Shown: positions 8,959 through 17,714 of the stretch, piece by piece
Layout: each line of letters opens with the position of its first letter
Numbering within the stretch: position 1 is the first letter of the stretch
Origin: Paracoccus spongiarum
GTDB lineage: Bacteria > Pseudomonadota > Alphaproteobacteria > Rhodobacterales > Rhodobacteraceae
Reading direction: 5' to 3'
Assembly (NCBI RefSeq): GCF_030732095.1
Contig: NZ_JAVAMQ010000004.1
Location: 124,001 to 188,000 of the forward strand
DNA length: 64,000 nt
Notes under the pieces: model-generated
Seen by the model: the letters and a program-made list of their open reading frames with translations, nothing else
What the model was told of the DNA's origin: nothing
Database searches by the model: none
Program-made: the position numbers and the translations under genes

Positions 8959-9516
8959 TCAGGGATGGGTCAGGTCTTGTGCCAGAGCGGCGGGAATGTC
9001 GCGCAGCCTGCCGCCGGCGCGCAGATCGATCGCCGCGCGCCACAGGGTCAGCGCATGCATGTGGGCGGTGTCGCGGGCCGCGACCTCACCCGAGGCGAGC
9101 CGCACCGGCAGATCCCATTCGGCATCCGTCAGGTCGCGCCACACGACGTTCAGATGCACTTCGGCATGGGCGGCCAGATGGCGCAGCGCGCGGTCCGGCA
9201 GGGTCTCGGCCAGGTCCAGAGCGGCGGCGTCGGTGTCGGCCCGGTCGCCGGTGCGGCCTGTGGCATCCTCCAGCACCTGCGCGATGGCACGCGCCTCGAG
9301 GGCCGCGGCGGCAATCACCCGCCGGCGGCTGAAACCCTCGCGCGCCGATTCGGCCCACAGCGATTCGTCGTCCAGTCCGTTCACGATCCGCGCCAGATAG
9401 GCCCTGCCGCGCCGCGCCATTGCCAGCGCCCCGGCCGGCGCCGCGGCGGCGTCATGGCGCGCCCCGGCACCCTGCCGTTCGCGCAGCGCCGCCCGGGCGG
9501 TGTCCAGATCGCTCAC
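8959..9516 (-). CDS. Maleylpyruvate isomerase N-terminal-domain-like (DinB-fold) protein
   Basis: A 185-residue helical protein beginning at a GTG that overlaps the gentisate dioxygenase stop (GTGA). The pattern of an N-terminal ~130-residue four-helix region, then HLAAHAEVHLNVVWRDL and LWRAAIDLRAGGRLRDIP, resembles the mycothiol-dependent maleylpyruvate isomerase N-terminal domain (MDMPI_N). The metal-binding histidine normally in the first helix pair falls where this protein has VIAAAALEARAI, and the later Glu/His pair also seems absent (HALTLWRAAIDL). It may therefore be a non-catalytic relative or use other ligands. It is redundant on paper with the GST-type isomerase two genes down. Recognition is from pattern only. 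Confidence 0.6.
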   Translation of the reverse strand: MSDLDTARAALRERQGAGARHDAAAAPAGALAMARRGRAYLARIVNGLDDESLWAESAREGFSRRRVIAAAALEARAIAQVLEDATGRTGDRADTDAAALDLAETLPDRALRHLAAHAEVHLNVVWRDLTDAEWDLPVRLASGEVAARDTAHMHALTLWRAAIDLRAGGRLRDIPAALAQDLTHP

Positions 9517-10589
9517 GCCTCGGCCTCGATCAGGCTGCGCTGGAAGTTCAGCCGCTCGATGATCGGCGCGTCGGAAAAGCGGAACAGGTCGAACAGGGTC
9601 TCGGCCTCCAGCGACCAGGCGACCCAGGACGGGATCACGAAGATGTCGCCTGTCTCGAGCCGCGTGCGTTCGCCGTCCATCACCACCGCGCCGCGCCCCT
9701 CGAAGACCTGGAACACGGTCGAGCCGACCTCGCGCCGGGTCTGCGTCTGCGTGCCCTCGCGCAGCCGGTGGAATTCGGCCCGGATCGTCGGCATCACGTC
9801 GCCGCCCGTCGTCGGGTTGACATACCGGACCGCGGCATGGCCCTGCGCGACGGTGGCGGGCTGGCCTTCCTCTTCCAGCAGCAATTGCTGGGTCAGGGCG
9901 GCGTCGGTGACGTCCCAGCGATAGGCGCCGATCGGGCTGGCCGCGGTGTTCTGAAGCTGCGACAGCGGGCGCAGGCCGGGATGGCACCACAGCCGTTCGC
10001 CGCGCGAATATCGCGGCGTGGCGTAGTCGGTCACCCGGTCGGCGCCGAATTCGAAGAAGCCCACGTCGTTCTGGAAGCTGAAGGGGATGTCCAGCCCGTC
10101 GATCCAGGCCATCGGCTGATCGGTGTCGTTGTGGTGGCCGTGAAAGCACCAGCCCGGCGTCAGCAGGAAATCGCCCCGCGACATGCGGACCGGATCGCCG
10201 TTCACCACCGTCCAGACGCCCTCCCCCTCGACGACGAAGCGAAAGGCGTTCTGCGAGTGGCGGTGTTCGGGCGCCGTCTCGCGCGGGCCCAGATACTGGA
10301 TCGCGCACCACAGCGTCGGCGTGATGTAGGTCTGCCTGCCAAGGCCCGGATTGGCCAGGCCGATGGCCCGACGCTCGCCGCCGCGGCCGACCGGGACCAG
10401 ATCGCCCGATCGCTGCGCCAGCGGATAGAGGTTGGCCCATTTCCAGACATGCGCGACGGCCCTCGGACGGGGATGGCGCGGCATCAGGTCGCCGATCTGG
10501 GTCCATAGCGGGTTCAGATGATGCTCTGCAAAGCCCTGATACAGGCGGCGCAGTTCGGGCGTGTCCTCGGGCTGCATGGCGTTGTCCAT
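9513..10589 (-). CDS. Gentisate 1,2-dioxygenase
   Basis: A 358-residue two-cupin ring-cleavage enzyme that opens gentisate to maleylpyruvate with O2 and Fe(II). The first cupin has the metal motif PEHRHSQNAFRF (H109, H111) and GWCFHGHHND (H150, H152). A second cupin-like half ends with GDIFVIPSWVAWSLE. The length is typical of the bacterial gentisate/1-hydroxy-2-naphthoate dioxygenase family. The ATG at 10589 has GGAGGAGGAGG immediately upstream. It is the first gene of the leftward gentisate unit and is read from the promoter shared with the divergent marR. Confidence 0.92.
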   Translation of the reverse strand: MDNAMQPEDTPELRRLYQGFAEHHLNPLWTQIGDLMPRHPRPRAVAHVWKWANLYPLAQRSGDLVPVGRGGERRAIGLANPGLGRQTYITPTLWCAIQYLGPRETAPEHRHSQNAFRFVVEGEGVWTVVNGDPVRMSRGDFLLTPGWCFHGHHNDTDQPMAWIDGLDIPFSFQNDVGFFEFGADRVTDYATPRYSRGERLWCHPGLRPLSQLQNTAASPIGAYRWDVTDAALTQQLLLEEEGQPATVAQGHAAVRYVNPTTGGDVMPTIRAEFHRLREGTQTQTRREVGSTVFQVFEGRGAVVMDGERTRLETGDIFVIPSWVAWSLEAETLFDLFRFSDAPIIERLNFQRSLIEAEA

Positions 10590-10623
10590 CGCGGGCCTCC
10601 TCCTCCGACGAATCGTTCCTCTA

Positions 10624-10659
10624 TTGATATGTATACTGATGATTAGTATACTTTGTAAA
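10624..10659. promoter_or_regulatory. Divergent overlapping promoters with a shared MarR palindrome
   Basis: A perfect inverted repeat, GTATACT at 10631-10637 and AGTATAC at 10645-10651 with a 7-base spacer, sits in the intergenic region. For marR, TTGATA (10624-10629) and TATACT (10647-10652) are 17 bases apart. On the other strand TTTACA (10659-10654) and TATACA (10635-10630) are 18 bases apart and face the gentisate genes. The palindrome covers parts of both promoters, so one bound MarR dimer could repress both directions. Confidence 0.7.
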
Positions 10660-10703
10660 TAGCCGTGTTGCCAAAGCCGCGGCGCCGCCCGAGGATCGCT
10701 GGA

Positions 10704-11168
10704 ATGACACAGATCTACGACCTTCCGGGGCACCAGATTCGCCGCCTGCACCAGATCTCGGTCGCAGTCTTCGCTGCGCAGACGCGGGCCGCGGGCTTCG
10801 ACCTGACGCCCGTGCAATATGCGGCGCTGGCCAGCCTGCGCGACCATCCCGGCATCGATCAGGCCACGCTGGCCGGGCTGATCGCCTATGACCGGGTGAC
10901 CATCGGCGGGGTCGTGTCGCGGCTGGAGGCGCGCGGCTATCTGCAACGCAAGGTGCGCGACGGCGACCGCCGCGCCCGCAGCCTGACCCTGACCGAGCGC
11001 GGCGAATCGCTGCTGGCGACGATCCAGCCCGCTGTGCGCGCCACGCAGGATCAGCTGATGGCCGGGCTTGCGCCGGACGAGCGGGATGCGTTCATGCGCC
11101 TTCTCGCCAAGCTGACCGAGGCCGGCAATCACCTGAGCCGCGCGCCCTTCGAGGGCGGCGAGGCCTGA
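10704..11168 (+). CDS. MarR-family regulator of the gentisate unit
   Basis: A 154-residue winged-helix regulator. It has the helix-turn-helix region around ALASLRDHPGIDQATLAGLI, the recognition helix DRVTIGGVVSRLEARGYL and the wing RKVRDGDRRARSLTLTERG, all standard MarR features. The ATG at 10704 is chosen over a GTG at 10665 because a GAGGA-like site precedes it and the family starts near here. It is divergent from the gentisate dioxygenase gene and most likely represses it and itself, released by 3-hydroxybenzoate or gentisate. The ligand is inference from context. Confidence 0.88.
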   Translation: MTQIYDLPGHQIRRLHQISVAVFAAQTRAAGFDLTPVQYAALASLRDHPGIDQATLAGLIAYDRVTIGGVVSRLEARGYLQRKVRDGDRRARSLTLTERGESLLATIQPAVRATQDQLMAGLAPDERDAFMRLLAKLTEAGNHLSRAPFEGGEA

Positions 11169-11192
11169 GCGGGGTGGCGGGCGGACGGGGCG

Positions 11193-13430
11193 TCAGTCGT
11201 CGATTGCGGGCATCACCACCCGGGCCAGGGTCGCGGGCGAGATCGGCTTGTGCAGGATCTCGATGCGGTGGCGCGCGGCCTCTTGCAGCAGGGCGTCCGA
11301 CCGGTCGGCGGTAATCAGGCATCGGCCGGCCGCCTGCGGCAAGAGCGGGGCCAGGGCGCGCAGGCAGGCCAGCCCGTCCATGCCCGCGCCAAGCTGGTAG
11401 TCGACGAGGCACAGGTCCGGCTCGACCCCGGTTTCCTCGATCAGCGCAACGGCCTCTTCGCCCGAGGCCACGTCCAGGACCGCCACGCCCCATTGGTCCA
11501 GCAGCTGCGACAGCGCCTGCGTCACCTCGCGGTCGTTCTCGACGATCAGGGCGATGCGGTCGATGGCGCGGTCCTGTCCGGGCGGTTCGGCGGGCGGCGA
11601 GGCCGCGTCGCGCCGGTCGCCCAGCCCGGTCGAGGGCACCTCGACCGAGAAGGTCGAGCCGCGGCCCGGCGCCGATCGCAGGTCCAGCCGGTGCCCCAGC
11701 AGCGCCGCCGCGCGTTCGACGATGGCCAGACCCAGACCCAGACCCTCGGCGGCCGACGCCTTGGAATCCAGCCGCCTGAATTCGGCGAAGATCACCCCCT
11801 GATCGTCGGGTGCGATGCCGCGGCCGCTGTCGCGCACCTGGATCAGCTGGCATCCGGGCCGGCCGCGCGCGGCGACCATGATGCCGCCGCTGTCGGTATA
11901 GCGGATCGCATTCGAGATCAGGTTCTGCAGGATCCGCCGCAGGTAGATGCGATCCGACAGCACCGTGGCGGGGGCCGGCCGGAAGGACAGCCGCAGGCCC
12001 TTGCGTTCGGCCAGCGGGGTGAACTCCTCGCGCAGTTGCCGGAACAGCGGCGCCAGCGCGATCGGCTCGATGCTCAGCGCCGCCTGCCCGACCTCCAGCC
12101 GCGAGATGTCGAGAAGCGCCTCGAGCAGCGCGCTGACCGAATCCAGCGAGCGTTGGGTCTTTTCCAGCCGCGACCGCAGCCGCGCCTCGGTCACCTCCTC
12201 GATCAGCGTGCCGACATACAGCGTTGCCGCCGACAGCGGCTGCATCAGGTCGTGGCTGACCGCCGCGACAAAACGCACCCGCGAGGCATTGGCGCGTTCG
12301 GCGCTGGCCAGCGCGTCCTGCAATTCCAGCGTGCGTTGCACCACCCGCGCCTCCAGCGTCTCGTTGGCGTCGCGGATCGCCTGCATCGCGGCCTTGTAGT
12401 CGGTGATGTCGTCCAGCGACATCACGAAGCCGCCATCCGGGATCTCCTGCGCGAAGATCGCGTAGCTGCCCTTGCCGCCCTGCCGGCGCAGCTCGACCTC
12501 GAAGGCGGTCTTGCGGCGGACCGAGCGCACCCAGTCGGCCAGCATGTTGGCACCCTGATGGGCCGGAAAGACGAACTGGCCGCGCAGCTGCTGCCACAGC
12601 TCGTCGAAATGCATCCCCGCGCGCAGCCGGCTGCGCGGCAGCACCAGCATCTGGGTCAGGTTGGCGTTCCAGCCCAGCAGGTGCAGCCGGGCATCGAAGA
12701 TGCAGACGCCAAGGGGGACGTGATCCAGCGTCGCCTGGAGGATCCTGGTCTGGGTGGACAGCAGCCGGCCGCGTTCCTGGCGTTCGGCCCGGATCAGGTC
12801 GGTCACCTCGGTCTGGATGATCGCGGTGCTGCCATCGGCGGTGCGCTGTTCGGACACCTGCACCCAGCGGCCCTCGGCCATGCCCTGCGTCAGGATGAAA
12901 TGCCGCTCGGCGTGGCGGCGCTGCCGCATCGCGATCCAGTCCTCGCGGGTGGTGCCCTCGGGCAGCGCCAGATGCCGCGAACTGGCGGCAAGGCGCAGAT
13001 AGTCGTCGAAGGACAGGCCCGGCTTCAACCCGGCCACGATGTCGGGCAGCAGCGCGTTGAAGCGCGAGTTGCACATGATCAGCACGTCGTCCGCGTCGAA
13101 CAGCGCAAAGCCCTCCTGCACCGCCTCGATGGCGTTCGCAAGGTTCTGGCGGGCGATGTCCTTTTCGCGCCAGGCCTCGGACAGCCGCTCGTTCGAGGCG
13201 TTCAGCAGGTCCAGCGCATTTTCCAGCTCGCGCGTGCGGGCGCGCACCTCGTCCTCCAGCACGGCGGCGCGCTGGAACTGGGCATAGCCCACGCCGGTGT
13301 CGCCGGGCAGGTCCTCGATGTGGCGGATCAGCGACTGGGTGATGCGCACCAGCTTTTCGTGGCGCCGGTCCATGTCGTCCTCGGGCGCCATCATCCGCTC
13401 GACATCCGCGGGCTGGTGCGGGGCCGTCAC
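11193..13430 (-). CDS. Hybrid histidine kinase with PAS domains and receiver (NahK/ErcS-like)
   Basis: A 745-residue cytoplasmic kinase. Residues ~50-100 are a coiled coil, then two PAS-like domains (about 95-215 and 225-350), a second helical linker, HisKA with VSHDLMQPLS (H393), an ATPase domain with NLISNAIR (N507), DSGRGIAP and GLGLGLAIV, and a C-terminal receiver whose phospho-aspartate is in CLVDYQLG (D677) with HKPIS after it. No membrane span is seen. It starts at a GTG overlapping the FIST gene stop. The layout matches the NahK group of orphan hybrid kinases, commonly paired with FIST-domain NO sensors. FlhS of Paracoccus, which controls C1 metabolism, is an alternative relative. Confidence 0.85.
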   Translation of the reverse strand: MTAPHQPADVERMMAPEDDMDRRHEKLVRITQSLIRHIEDLPGDTGVGYAQFQRAAVLEDEVRARTRELENALDLLNASNERLSEAWREKDIARQNLANAIEAVQEGFALFDADDVLIMCNSRFNALLPDIVAGLKPGLSFDDYLRLAASSRHLALPEGTTREDWIAMRQRRHAERHFILTQGMAEGRWVQVSEQRTADGSTAIIQTEVTDLIRAERQERGRLLSTQTRILQATLDHVPLGVCIFDARLHLLGWNANLTQMLVLPRSRLRAGMHFDELWQQLRGQFVFPAHQGANMLADWVRSVRRKTAFEVELRRQGGKGSYAIFAQEIPDGGFVMSLDDITDYKAAMQAIRDANETLEARVVQRTLELQDALASAERANASRVRFVAAVSHDLMQPLSAATLYVGTLIEEVTEARLRSRLEKTQRSLDSVSALLEALLDISRLEVGQAALSIEPIALAPLFRQLREEFTPLAERKGLRLSFRPAPATVLSDRIYLRRILQNLISNAIRYTDSGGIMVAARGRPGCQLIQVRDSGRGIAPDDQGVIFAEFRRLDSKASAAEGLGLGLAIVERAAALLGHRLDLRSAPGRGSTFSVEVPSTGLGDRRDAASPPAEPPGQDRAIDRIALIVENDREVTQALSQLLDQWGVAVLDVASGEEAVALIEETGVEPDLCLVDYQLGAGMDGLACLRALAPLLPQAAGRCLITADRSDALLQEAARHRIEILHKPISPATLARVVMPAIDD

Positions 13431-14611
13431 TGGGGCGTCCCGGCGTCGTAGAAGGCCACGCCGCTGAAGGTCTGGTTCATATGCATCGCGCCGATCTGTT
13501 CGCCATAGGTGGAAAAGCCTGCGACGCGGTGATCACGCAGGATCCGCGAGACGTCGCGGGTGCGCTGCCGGGCCTCGGCGTCGATGCGGCGGAACAGGCA
13601 GTCGAAGCCCAGCACCATCGCGGGCGCGCCGTCGCGGCCCAGATCGCGCAGCGAGGCGTCGAGATGGGTGGCGATGTCGCCCTGCTCGGCCAGCGTCAGC
13701 ACCATGCCCTCGGCCACCGCGCCAAAGAACACCAGCGCCCCGTCGGACCCGACCTCCTGGATCGAGCGGACGTGATGGCGCCCGCCCGCCCGCACCAGCA
13801 GCGGCCGGGTCGCGAAGGTCTCGGGGCCGAGGCTGTCGACCGGGACCGACAGCAGCCGCGCGTATTCCTGCGCGGCGGGCTCGTCATTGATGCGCAGGAT
13901 CGCGCGGTTGGGCGGATCGGCCCGGGTCACGACCATCTGCGTGCGCGAGGGGCTGGTGCAGTCGAAGGAAAAGACCCGCACCGGCGCGCGGGCGCGCAGC
14001 AGGCACAGCACCGCCGCGCGGTCATGCAGGGCGCCGGACAGGAACACCCGCGTGCGCCGGAAGCGGCGCCCGTCGCCCGCCGAGCCGCCGACCAGCGGCA
14101 CCGGGCCCAGCCCTCCGGCCAGCGAGGCGACCAGCTGTTCCTCGCGCCCCGACAGCCCGTCGACCATCAGGATGCCCAGCTCATGAGGGAAATCGGCGGC
14201 ATGGCGGTGCAGGGTCTGGCGGGCGCGCTGCAGCTGCGCGATGACGCCGCGGCTGTCGACCTCGTCCAGCGGGTCGATCAGCACCGCGTCGGCGACGAAG
14301 GCCGAGGCCGGAAAGCCGATGGCGACGATGCGGCCGTCGCCATAGCCGTCCTCGCACAATTCGCCGGCGGTGGTGCAGCCGGCGACCGTGGTGCCGGGGA
14401 ACAGCCCGGCCGCGCGGGGCAGCAGCGCGTCCAGCCGCGTCTGGGGCGCGGCAAACAGCAGCAGCAGCGCGAAGGGGCCGGGGCCGATGATGCCCGCGAT
14501 GGCGAAGGCCGGGTCGGGATGGTCGGCAAAGACCGAGGCGCGGGCGGGCACCAGCGGCGACGGGCGGGCCGCAAAGCCGGCCAGCGTCGGGCTATGGATG
14601 TCCTCCTGCAT
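13427..14611 (-). CDS. FIST-domain sensor protein (NosP-like)
   Basis: A 394-residue soluble protein with an N-terminal FIST domain (TVAGCTTAGELCEDGYGDGRI and LGPVPLVGGSAGDGRRF around residues 75-190) and a FIST_C part ending STYGEQIGAMHMNQTFSG. Such proteins bind small ligands; the NosP subgroup is reported to bind haem and NO and to inhibit the neighbouring histidine kinase. Here the gene sits between a LuxR-type regulator (20-base overlap) and the hybrid kinase (4-base GTGA overlap), exactly the arrangement expected for an accessory sensor. Haem binding is not visible from sequence, so NO sensing is inference. Confidence 0.8.
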   Translation of the reverse strand: MQEDIHSPTLAGFAARPSPLVPARASVFADHPDPAFAIAGIIGPGPFALLLLFAAPQTRLDALLPRAAGLFPGTTVAGCTTAGELCEDGYGDGRIVAIGFPASAFVADAVLIDPLDEVDSRGVIAQLQRARQTLHRHAADFPHELGILMVDGLSGREEQLVASLAGGLGPVPLVGGSAGDGRRFRRTRVFLSGALHDRAAVLCLLRARAPVRVFSFDCTSPSRTQMVVTRADPPNRAILRINDEPAAQEYARLLSVPVDSLGPETFATRPLLVRAGGRHHVRSIQEVGSDGALVFFGAVAEGMVLTLAEQGDIATHLDASLRDLGRDGAPAMVLGFDCLFRRIDAEARQRTRDVSRILRDHRVAGFSTYGEQIGAMHMNQTFSGVAFYDAGTPQ

Positions 14612-15308
14612 CGCTCAGCTGTCCTGCCATGGTTGCATCCCGCGCCAGCAGCACCGCCTGCGTCCGCGACGACACGCCCAGCTTGCGCATGATCGCCGTC
14701 ACATGCGCCTTGACCGTGGTTTCGGCGATCGACAGCTCGTAGGCGATCTGCTTATTCATCTTGCCGTCGCAGATCAAATCAAGAATCCGCGCCTGCTGGC
14801 GGGTCAGCTGCGACAGCCGGCGGATCGCGGCGGTCGCGCCGCCCGAGGGCGCATCGCCGGGGGCACCCTCGGCGGGCAGGTCGGGGGCATAGACCTCGCC
14901 TGCGGCCAGCGCCGCGAAGGCGGCGCGAAAGATCTCGCGCCGCGAATGCTTGGGCACGAAGCCCGCCGCCCCGGCCGCCAGCGCCGCCCGGATCACCCGC
15001 GTCTCCTTGATCGAGGTGACCAGCAGGATCGGCAGGTCCGGCGCGATGCGGCGCAGCGCCACCAGCCCCTCGAGGCCATCCACATCGGGCAGGTTCAGGT
15101 CCAGCACCACCACATCGAAGCGCCGGCCGGATTCCAGCGCCTCGATGGCCCGCGCCAGGCTGTCGGCATGGACCACCCGCTGGATCCGGGTGACGCTTTG
15201 CAGCGTCATCGCCAGCGCATCCCCGAAAAGCGGATGATCCTCGATGATCAGCGCGGTGCGGAAATCCAGAACGGGATGGGGGGCAGTCGGCGGGTCGTCC
15301 ATCAGCAT
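14592..15308 (-). CDS. LuxR/NarL-type response regulator
   Basis: A 238-residue regulator. The receiver domain has acidic IIEDH, the phospho-aspartate in VVVLDLNLPDVDGL (D70), TS in LLVTSIKE and the lysine in FVPKHS. The C-terminal LuxR helix-turn-helix is LTRQQARILDLICDGKMNKQ followed by IAETTVKAHVTAIMRKLGV. It is the first gene of the three-gene signalling unit and the likely output of the hybrid kinase encoded last. The start at 15308 is uncertain by two codons, since another ATG lies at 15302. Target genes are unknown; relatives include the ErdR/FlhR group that controls alcohol and C1 oxidation. Confidence 0.85.
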   Translation of the reverse strand: MLMDDPPTAPHPVLDFRTALIIEDHPLFGDALAMTLQSVTRIQRVVHADSLARAIEALESGRRFDVVVLDLNLPDVDGLEGLVALRRIAPDLPILLVTSIKETRVIRAALAAGAAGFVPKHSRREIFRAAFAALAAGEVYAPDLPAEGAPGDAPSGGATAAIRRLSQLTRQQARILDLICDGKMNKQIAYELSIAETTVKAHVTAIMRKLGVSSRTQAVLLARDATMAGQLSDAGGHP

Positions 15309-15412
15309 CCCTCGTCAGGGCAGGGCCATCGCCGCCAAGCATAAGGGCGGCGTGGCGATGCAGCGACATGTAAAATGGTCGTATGGACGCTGCGCCGGCC
15401 ACCCTTGCGGGG

Positions 15413-15853
15413 TCAGGCGGGCGCGGCTGTCAGCGCCACGATGCGCCGGACGGCCGCGACATAGCCATCAAGGCCCAGCCCCGCGATGACCCCGTCGGCG
15501 CGCAGCGAGACGTAGGAATGGTGGCGGAACGCCTCGCGCTTGTGGACCTGGCTGATATGGACTTCGATCACCGGCCCCTCGAAGGCGTTCAGCGCGTCGA
15601 GGATCGCGACCGAGGTATGGGTCAGCGCGGCGGGGTTGATGACGATGCCGCAGGCGGTGTCGCGGGCCTCGTGGATCCAGTCGACGATCTGGCCCTCCCA
15701 GTTCGATTGCAACAGCCGGATCTGGTGGCGGTCGCCCGCCGCCTCGCGGCACATCCGTTCGACATCGGCCAGCGTCTCGCGGCCATAGATTTCGGGCTGG
15801 CGCTTGCCCAGCAGGTTGAGGTTCGGGCCGTTCAGCACCTGGATTGTCTTCAT
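15413..15853 (-). CDS. aroQ: 3-Dehydroquinate dehydratase, type II
   Basis: A 146-residue shikimate-pathway enzyme converting 3-dehydroquinate to 3-dehydroshikimate. All type II signatures are present: [19 protein letters not shown] with the lid residues, [29 protein letters not shown] with the catalytic histidine region, and [17 protein letters not shown]. Length is normal for the dodecameric enzyme. GGGGGA precedes the ATG. It stands alone between the signalling operon and a divergently read membrane-protein gene, so it probably has its own promoter in 15854-15980. Confidence 0.96.
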   Translation of the reverse strand: MKTIQVLNGPNLNLLGKRQPEIYGRETLADVERMCREAAGDRHQIRLLQSNWEGQIVDWIHEARDTACGIVINPAALTHTSVAILDALNAFEGPVIEVHISQVHKREAFRHHSYVSLRADGVIAGLGLDGYVAAVRRIVALTAAPA

Positions 15854-15980
15854 GCGTCCCCCGTCAGGCAGTCATGCCGGTCACAGCGCGCCGATCATAA
15901 CGCCTGGCCCGGGATTGATAAGGCGCAAAGCGCCGCTTACGGTCCGCGCGCGCCTGTTGTGCGCGGGAAGGCCGGTCGCG

Positions 15981-17558
15981 ATGGCACGTTTGTTCAGCAC
16001 CTCCAGCAGCGCGCTTGGCGCGACCTCGGCGATTCTCGCGGCATCGGTCCTGTACAGCCTGATCCCGCTGGCGATGACGGCGGGCGGCGCCGATCTGGCG
16101 GTGCATCTGGGGGCGATCCTGCCGATCCTGCTGGGTCTGCTGTCGATTCCGGCGATCTTCGCGCTGCACCTTGGCGGGGCCTTCCGGCAGATCGTCACCG
16201 ATCTGCGGCTCAGCGCACTGATGCTGGCCAACGCTGCCTGCCTCGTCCTCAGCTTCGTGCTGCTGAGCGCGGCGCTGGCTTCGGGGCGGCATGTCGCCAG
16301 CGTCATCATCGCCGAGACCTGGCCCTTCTTCGCGGCGCTGACGATGCAGTATCTGCGCCGCCAGCGGGTCCAGTCGCTGAGCGCGGGGGACCTGTTCTGG
16401 GGGCTGGTGTCGGTCGCCGGCGTTGCATTGGTCATGCGTGGCGAATTCAACGCGGCCCCGGTCCTGACGCGCGGCCATCCGGCGGCGCCCGATTTCGGGG
16501 GAAACTGGCTCAGCGGATATGCCGGGCCCTCGGGAACCCTGCTGCTGGCCGGTGCCGCTGCCGTCGCAATGGGGCTCGCCGTGTCGCTGAAGGCGCGGAT
16601 CGCCGACATCCTTCTGCAGCGTCACGACATCGGCCCGTTCCGCGGTTACGCCATCATCCAGGCCTATTTCCTGCCGGTCGGCCTTCTGGCCCTGCCGTTC
16701 CTGTCGCTGCGCCCGGTCAGCATCGGGGCGGGCGATCTGGTGCCCGTGGCGCTCGTGGCGCTGCTGAACGTGGCCTCGTCGATCGCCTTCACCATCGGCA
16801 CGCTGCGCATGACCCATGCCTCGCAGACCTATGTGTCGTTCTTTTCGCCGCTGTTCGCGATGATCTGGCTCAGCGTCGCGCACTGGACCATCCCGGTCGA
16901 GGATCAGCTGCTGGGCATCAGCTTCCTGCTGGGCTCGAACCTGATGGTCGCGCTGAAGCAGGATCTCAGCATCGCGCTGCGCGGGATGATCGCGGGGTTG
17001 CTGCTGGTCGGGGCGGCCTGCCACATGACGCCGCCCGTCGAATCCGAGAACTATTTCGAGGTGGTCGCCGCGCTGTCGGTCTTTTTCGTGGTCTATTTCG
17101 TGTTCGTGATGGAGTTGCTGGTCCGCTGGGGGGACGAGGAACTGCTGCTGCGGGTCGAGTTGAGCCATCCCGGCGATCCCGGCAACGCCGCGCTGCTGGG
17201 ATCACTGGCGCATCGGCTGCGGGCGCTGTCGACGCGGCAGGTCTATTTCGGCCATGTCGCGGTGATGGTGCTGATCTTCCTGGCCAGCGCGACGGTCGGG
17301 GTCTTCGCGCGGCCCGAGGGCTGGGTCTTCAGCCTGTTCGTGACGCTGTATGTCTCGGCGATGCTGTATTCGGTGCTGCTGGTGATCGTGTCGGTCCGGG
17401 CGCGGCGGAACCGGTCGCAGGCCGAGGGGCTGGAACGGGGCGGCCATGACGGCAGCCTGCGCGGCTTGCGCGACGAGCCCGACCGTCAGGACCTGGTGAT
17501 GCTGACCATGCTGGCCACGATCATCATCCTGCTGGATATGCTGGTGTTCATCCGCTGA
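15981..17558 (+). CDS. Multi-pass membrane protein with EamA/DMT-like N-terminal region
   Basis: A 525-residue integral membrane protein of unknown substrate. Residues ~1-345 contain about ten hydrophobic segments in a drug/metabolite-transporter-like pattern (SLIPLAMTAGGADLAVH, then VIIAETWPFFAALTM, VSVAGVALVM, and later SFFSPLFAMIWLSV and FLLGSNLMVALKQ). Residues ~350-525 add at least four more segments separated by a charged loop (RVELSHPGDPGNAALLG), which is not part of a normal ~300-residue EamA protein. The start at 15981 gives a good N-terminal segment; an in-frame extension to 15804 reads through promoter-like sequence. Function is not known. Confidence 0.6.
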   Translation: MARLFSTSSSALGATSAILAASVLYSLIPLAMTAGGADLAVHLGAILPILLGLLSIPAIFALHLGGAFRQIVTDLRLSALMLANAACLVLSFVLLSAALASGRHVASVIIAETWPFFAALTMQYLRRQRVQSLSAGDLFWGLVSVAGVALVMRGEFNAAPVLTRGHPAAPDFGGNWLSGYAGPSGTLLLAGAAAVAMGLAVSLKARIADILLQRHDIGPFRGYAIIQAYFLPVGLLALPFLSLRPVSIGAGDLVPVALVALLNVASSIAFTIGTLRMTHASQTYVSFFSPLFAMIWLSVAHWTIPVEDQLLGISFLLGSNLMVALKQDLSIALRGMIAGLLLVGAACHMTPPVESENYFEVVAALSVFFVVYFVFVMELLVRWGDEELLLRVELSHPGDPGNAALLGSLAHRLRALSTRQVYFGHVAVMVLIFLASATVGVFARPEGWVFSLFVTLYVSAMLYSVLLVIVSVRARRNRSQAEGLERGGHDGSLRGLRDEPDRQDLVMLTMLATIIILLDMLVFIR

Positions 17559-17714
17559 CGGGGTGGCCGCGCCGTGCATGGTGTGGCGACGGGTCGCGGG
17601 GTTGTGAACGGAATCGCCCTTGTGAATGACGCGCATTCGCGCCCAAGGCGAATTTTTTGGCGACAACGGCCGGTCCGCGGGCTTAATTGACCATGCGGCA
17701 AGAAGGAGACTCAG

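Noticed and set aside
11169-11192. Terminator between the converging marR and hybrid-kinase genes
   Set aside because: The 24-base gap is GC-rich but does not form a convincing hairpin.
11250-13451. A 733-codon open frame on the + strand
   Set aside because: It is antisense to the hybrid histidine kinase, with no recognisable motif.
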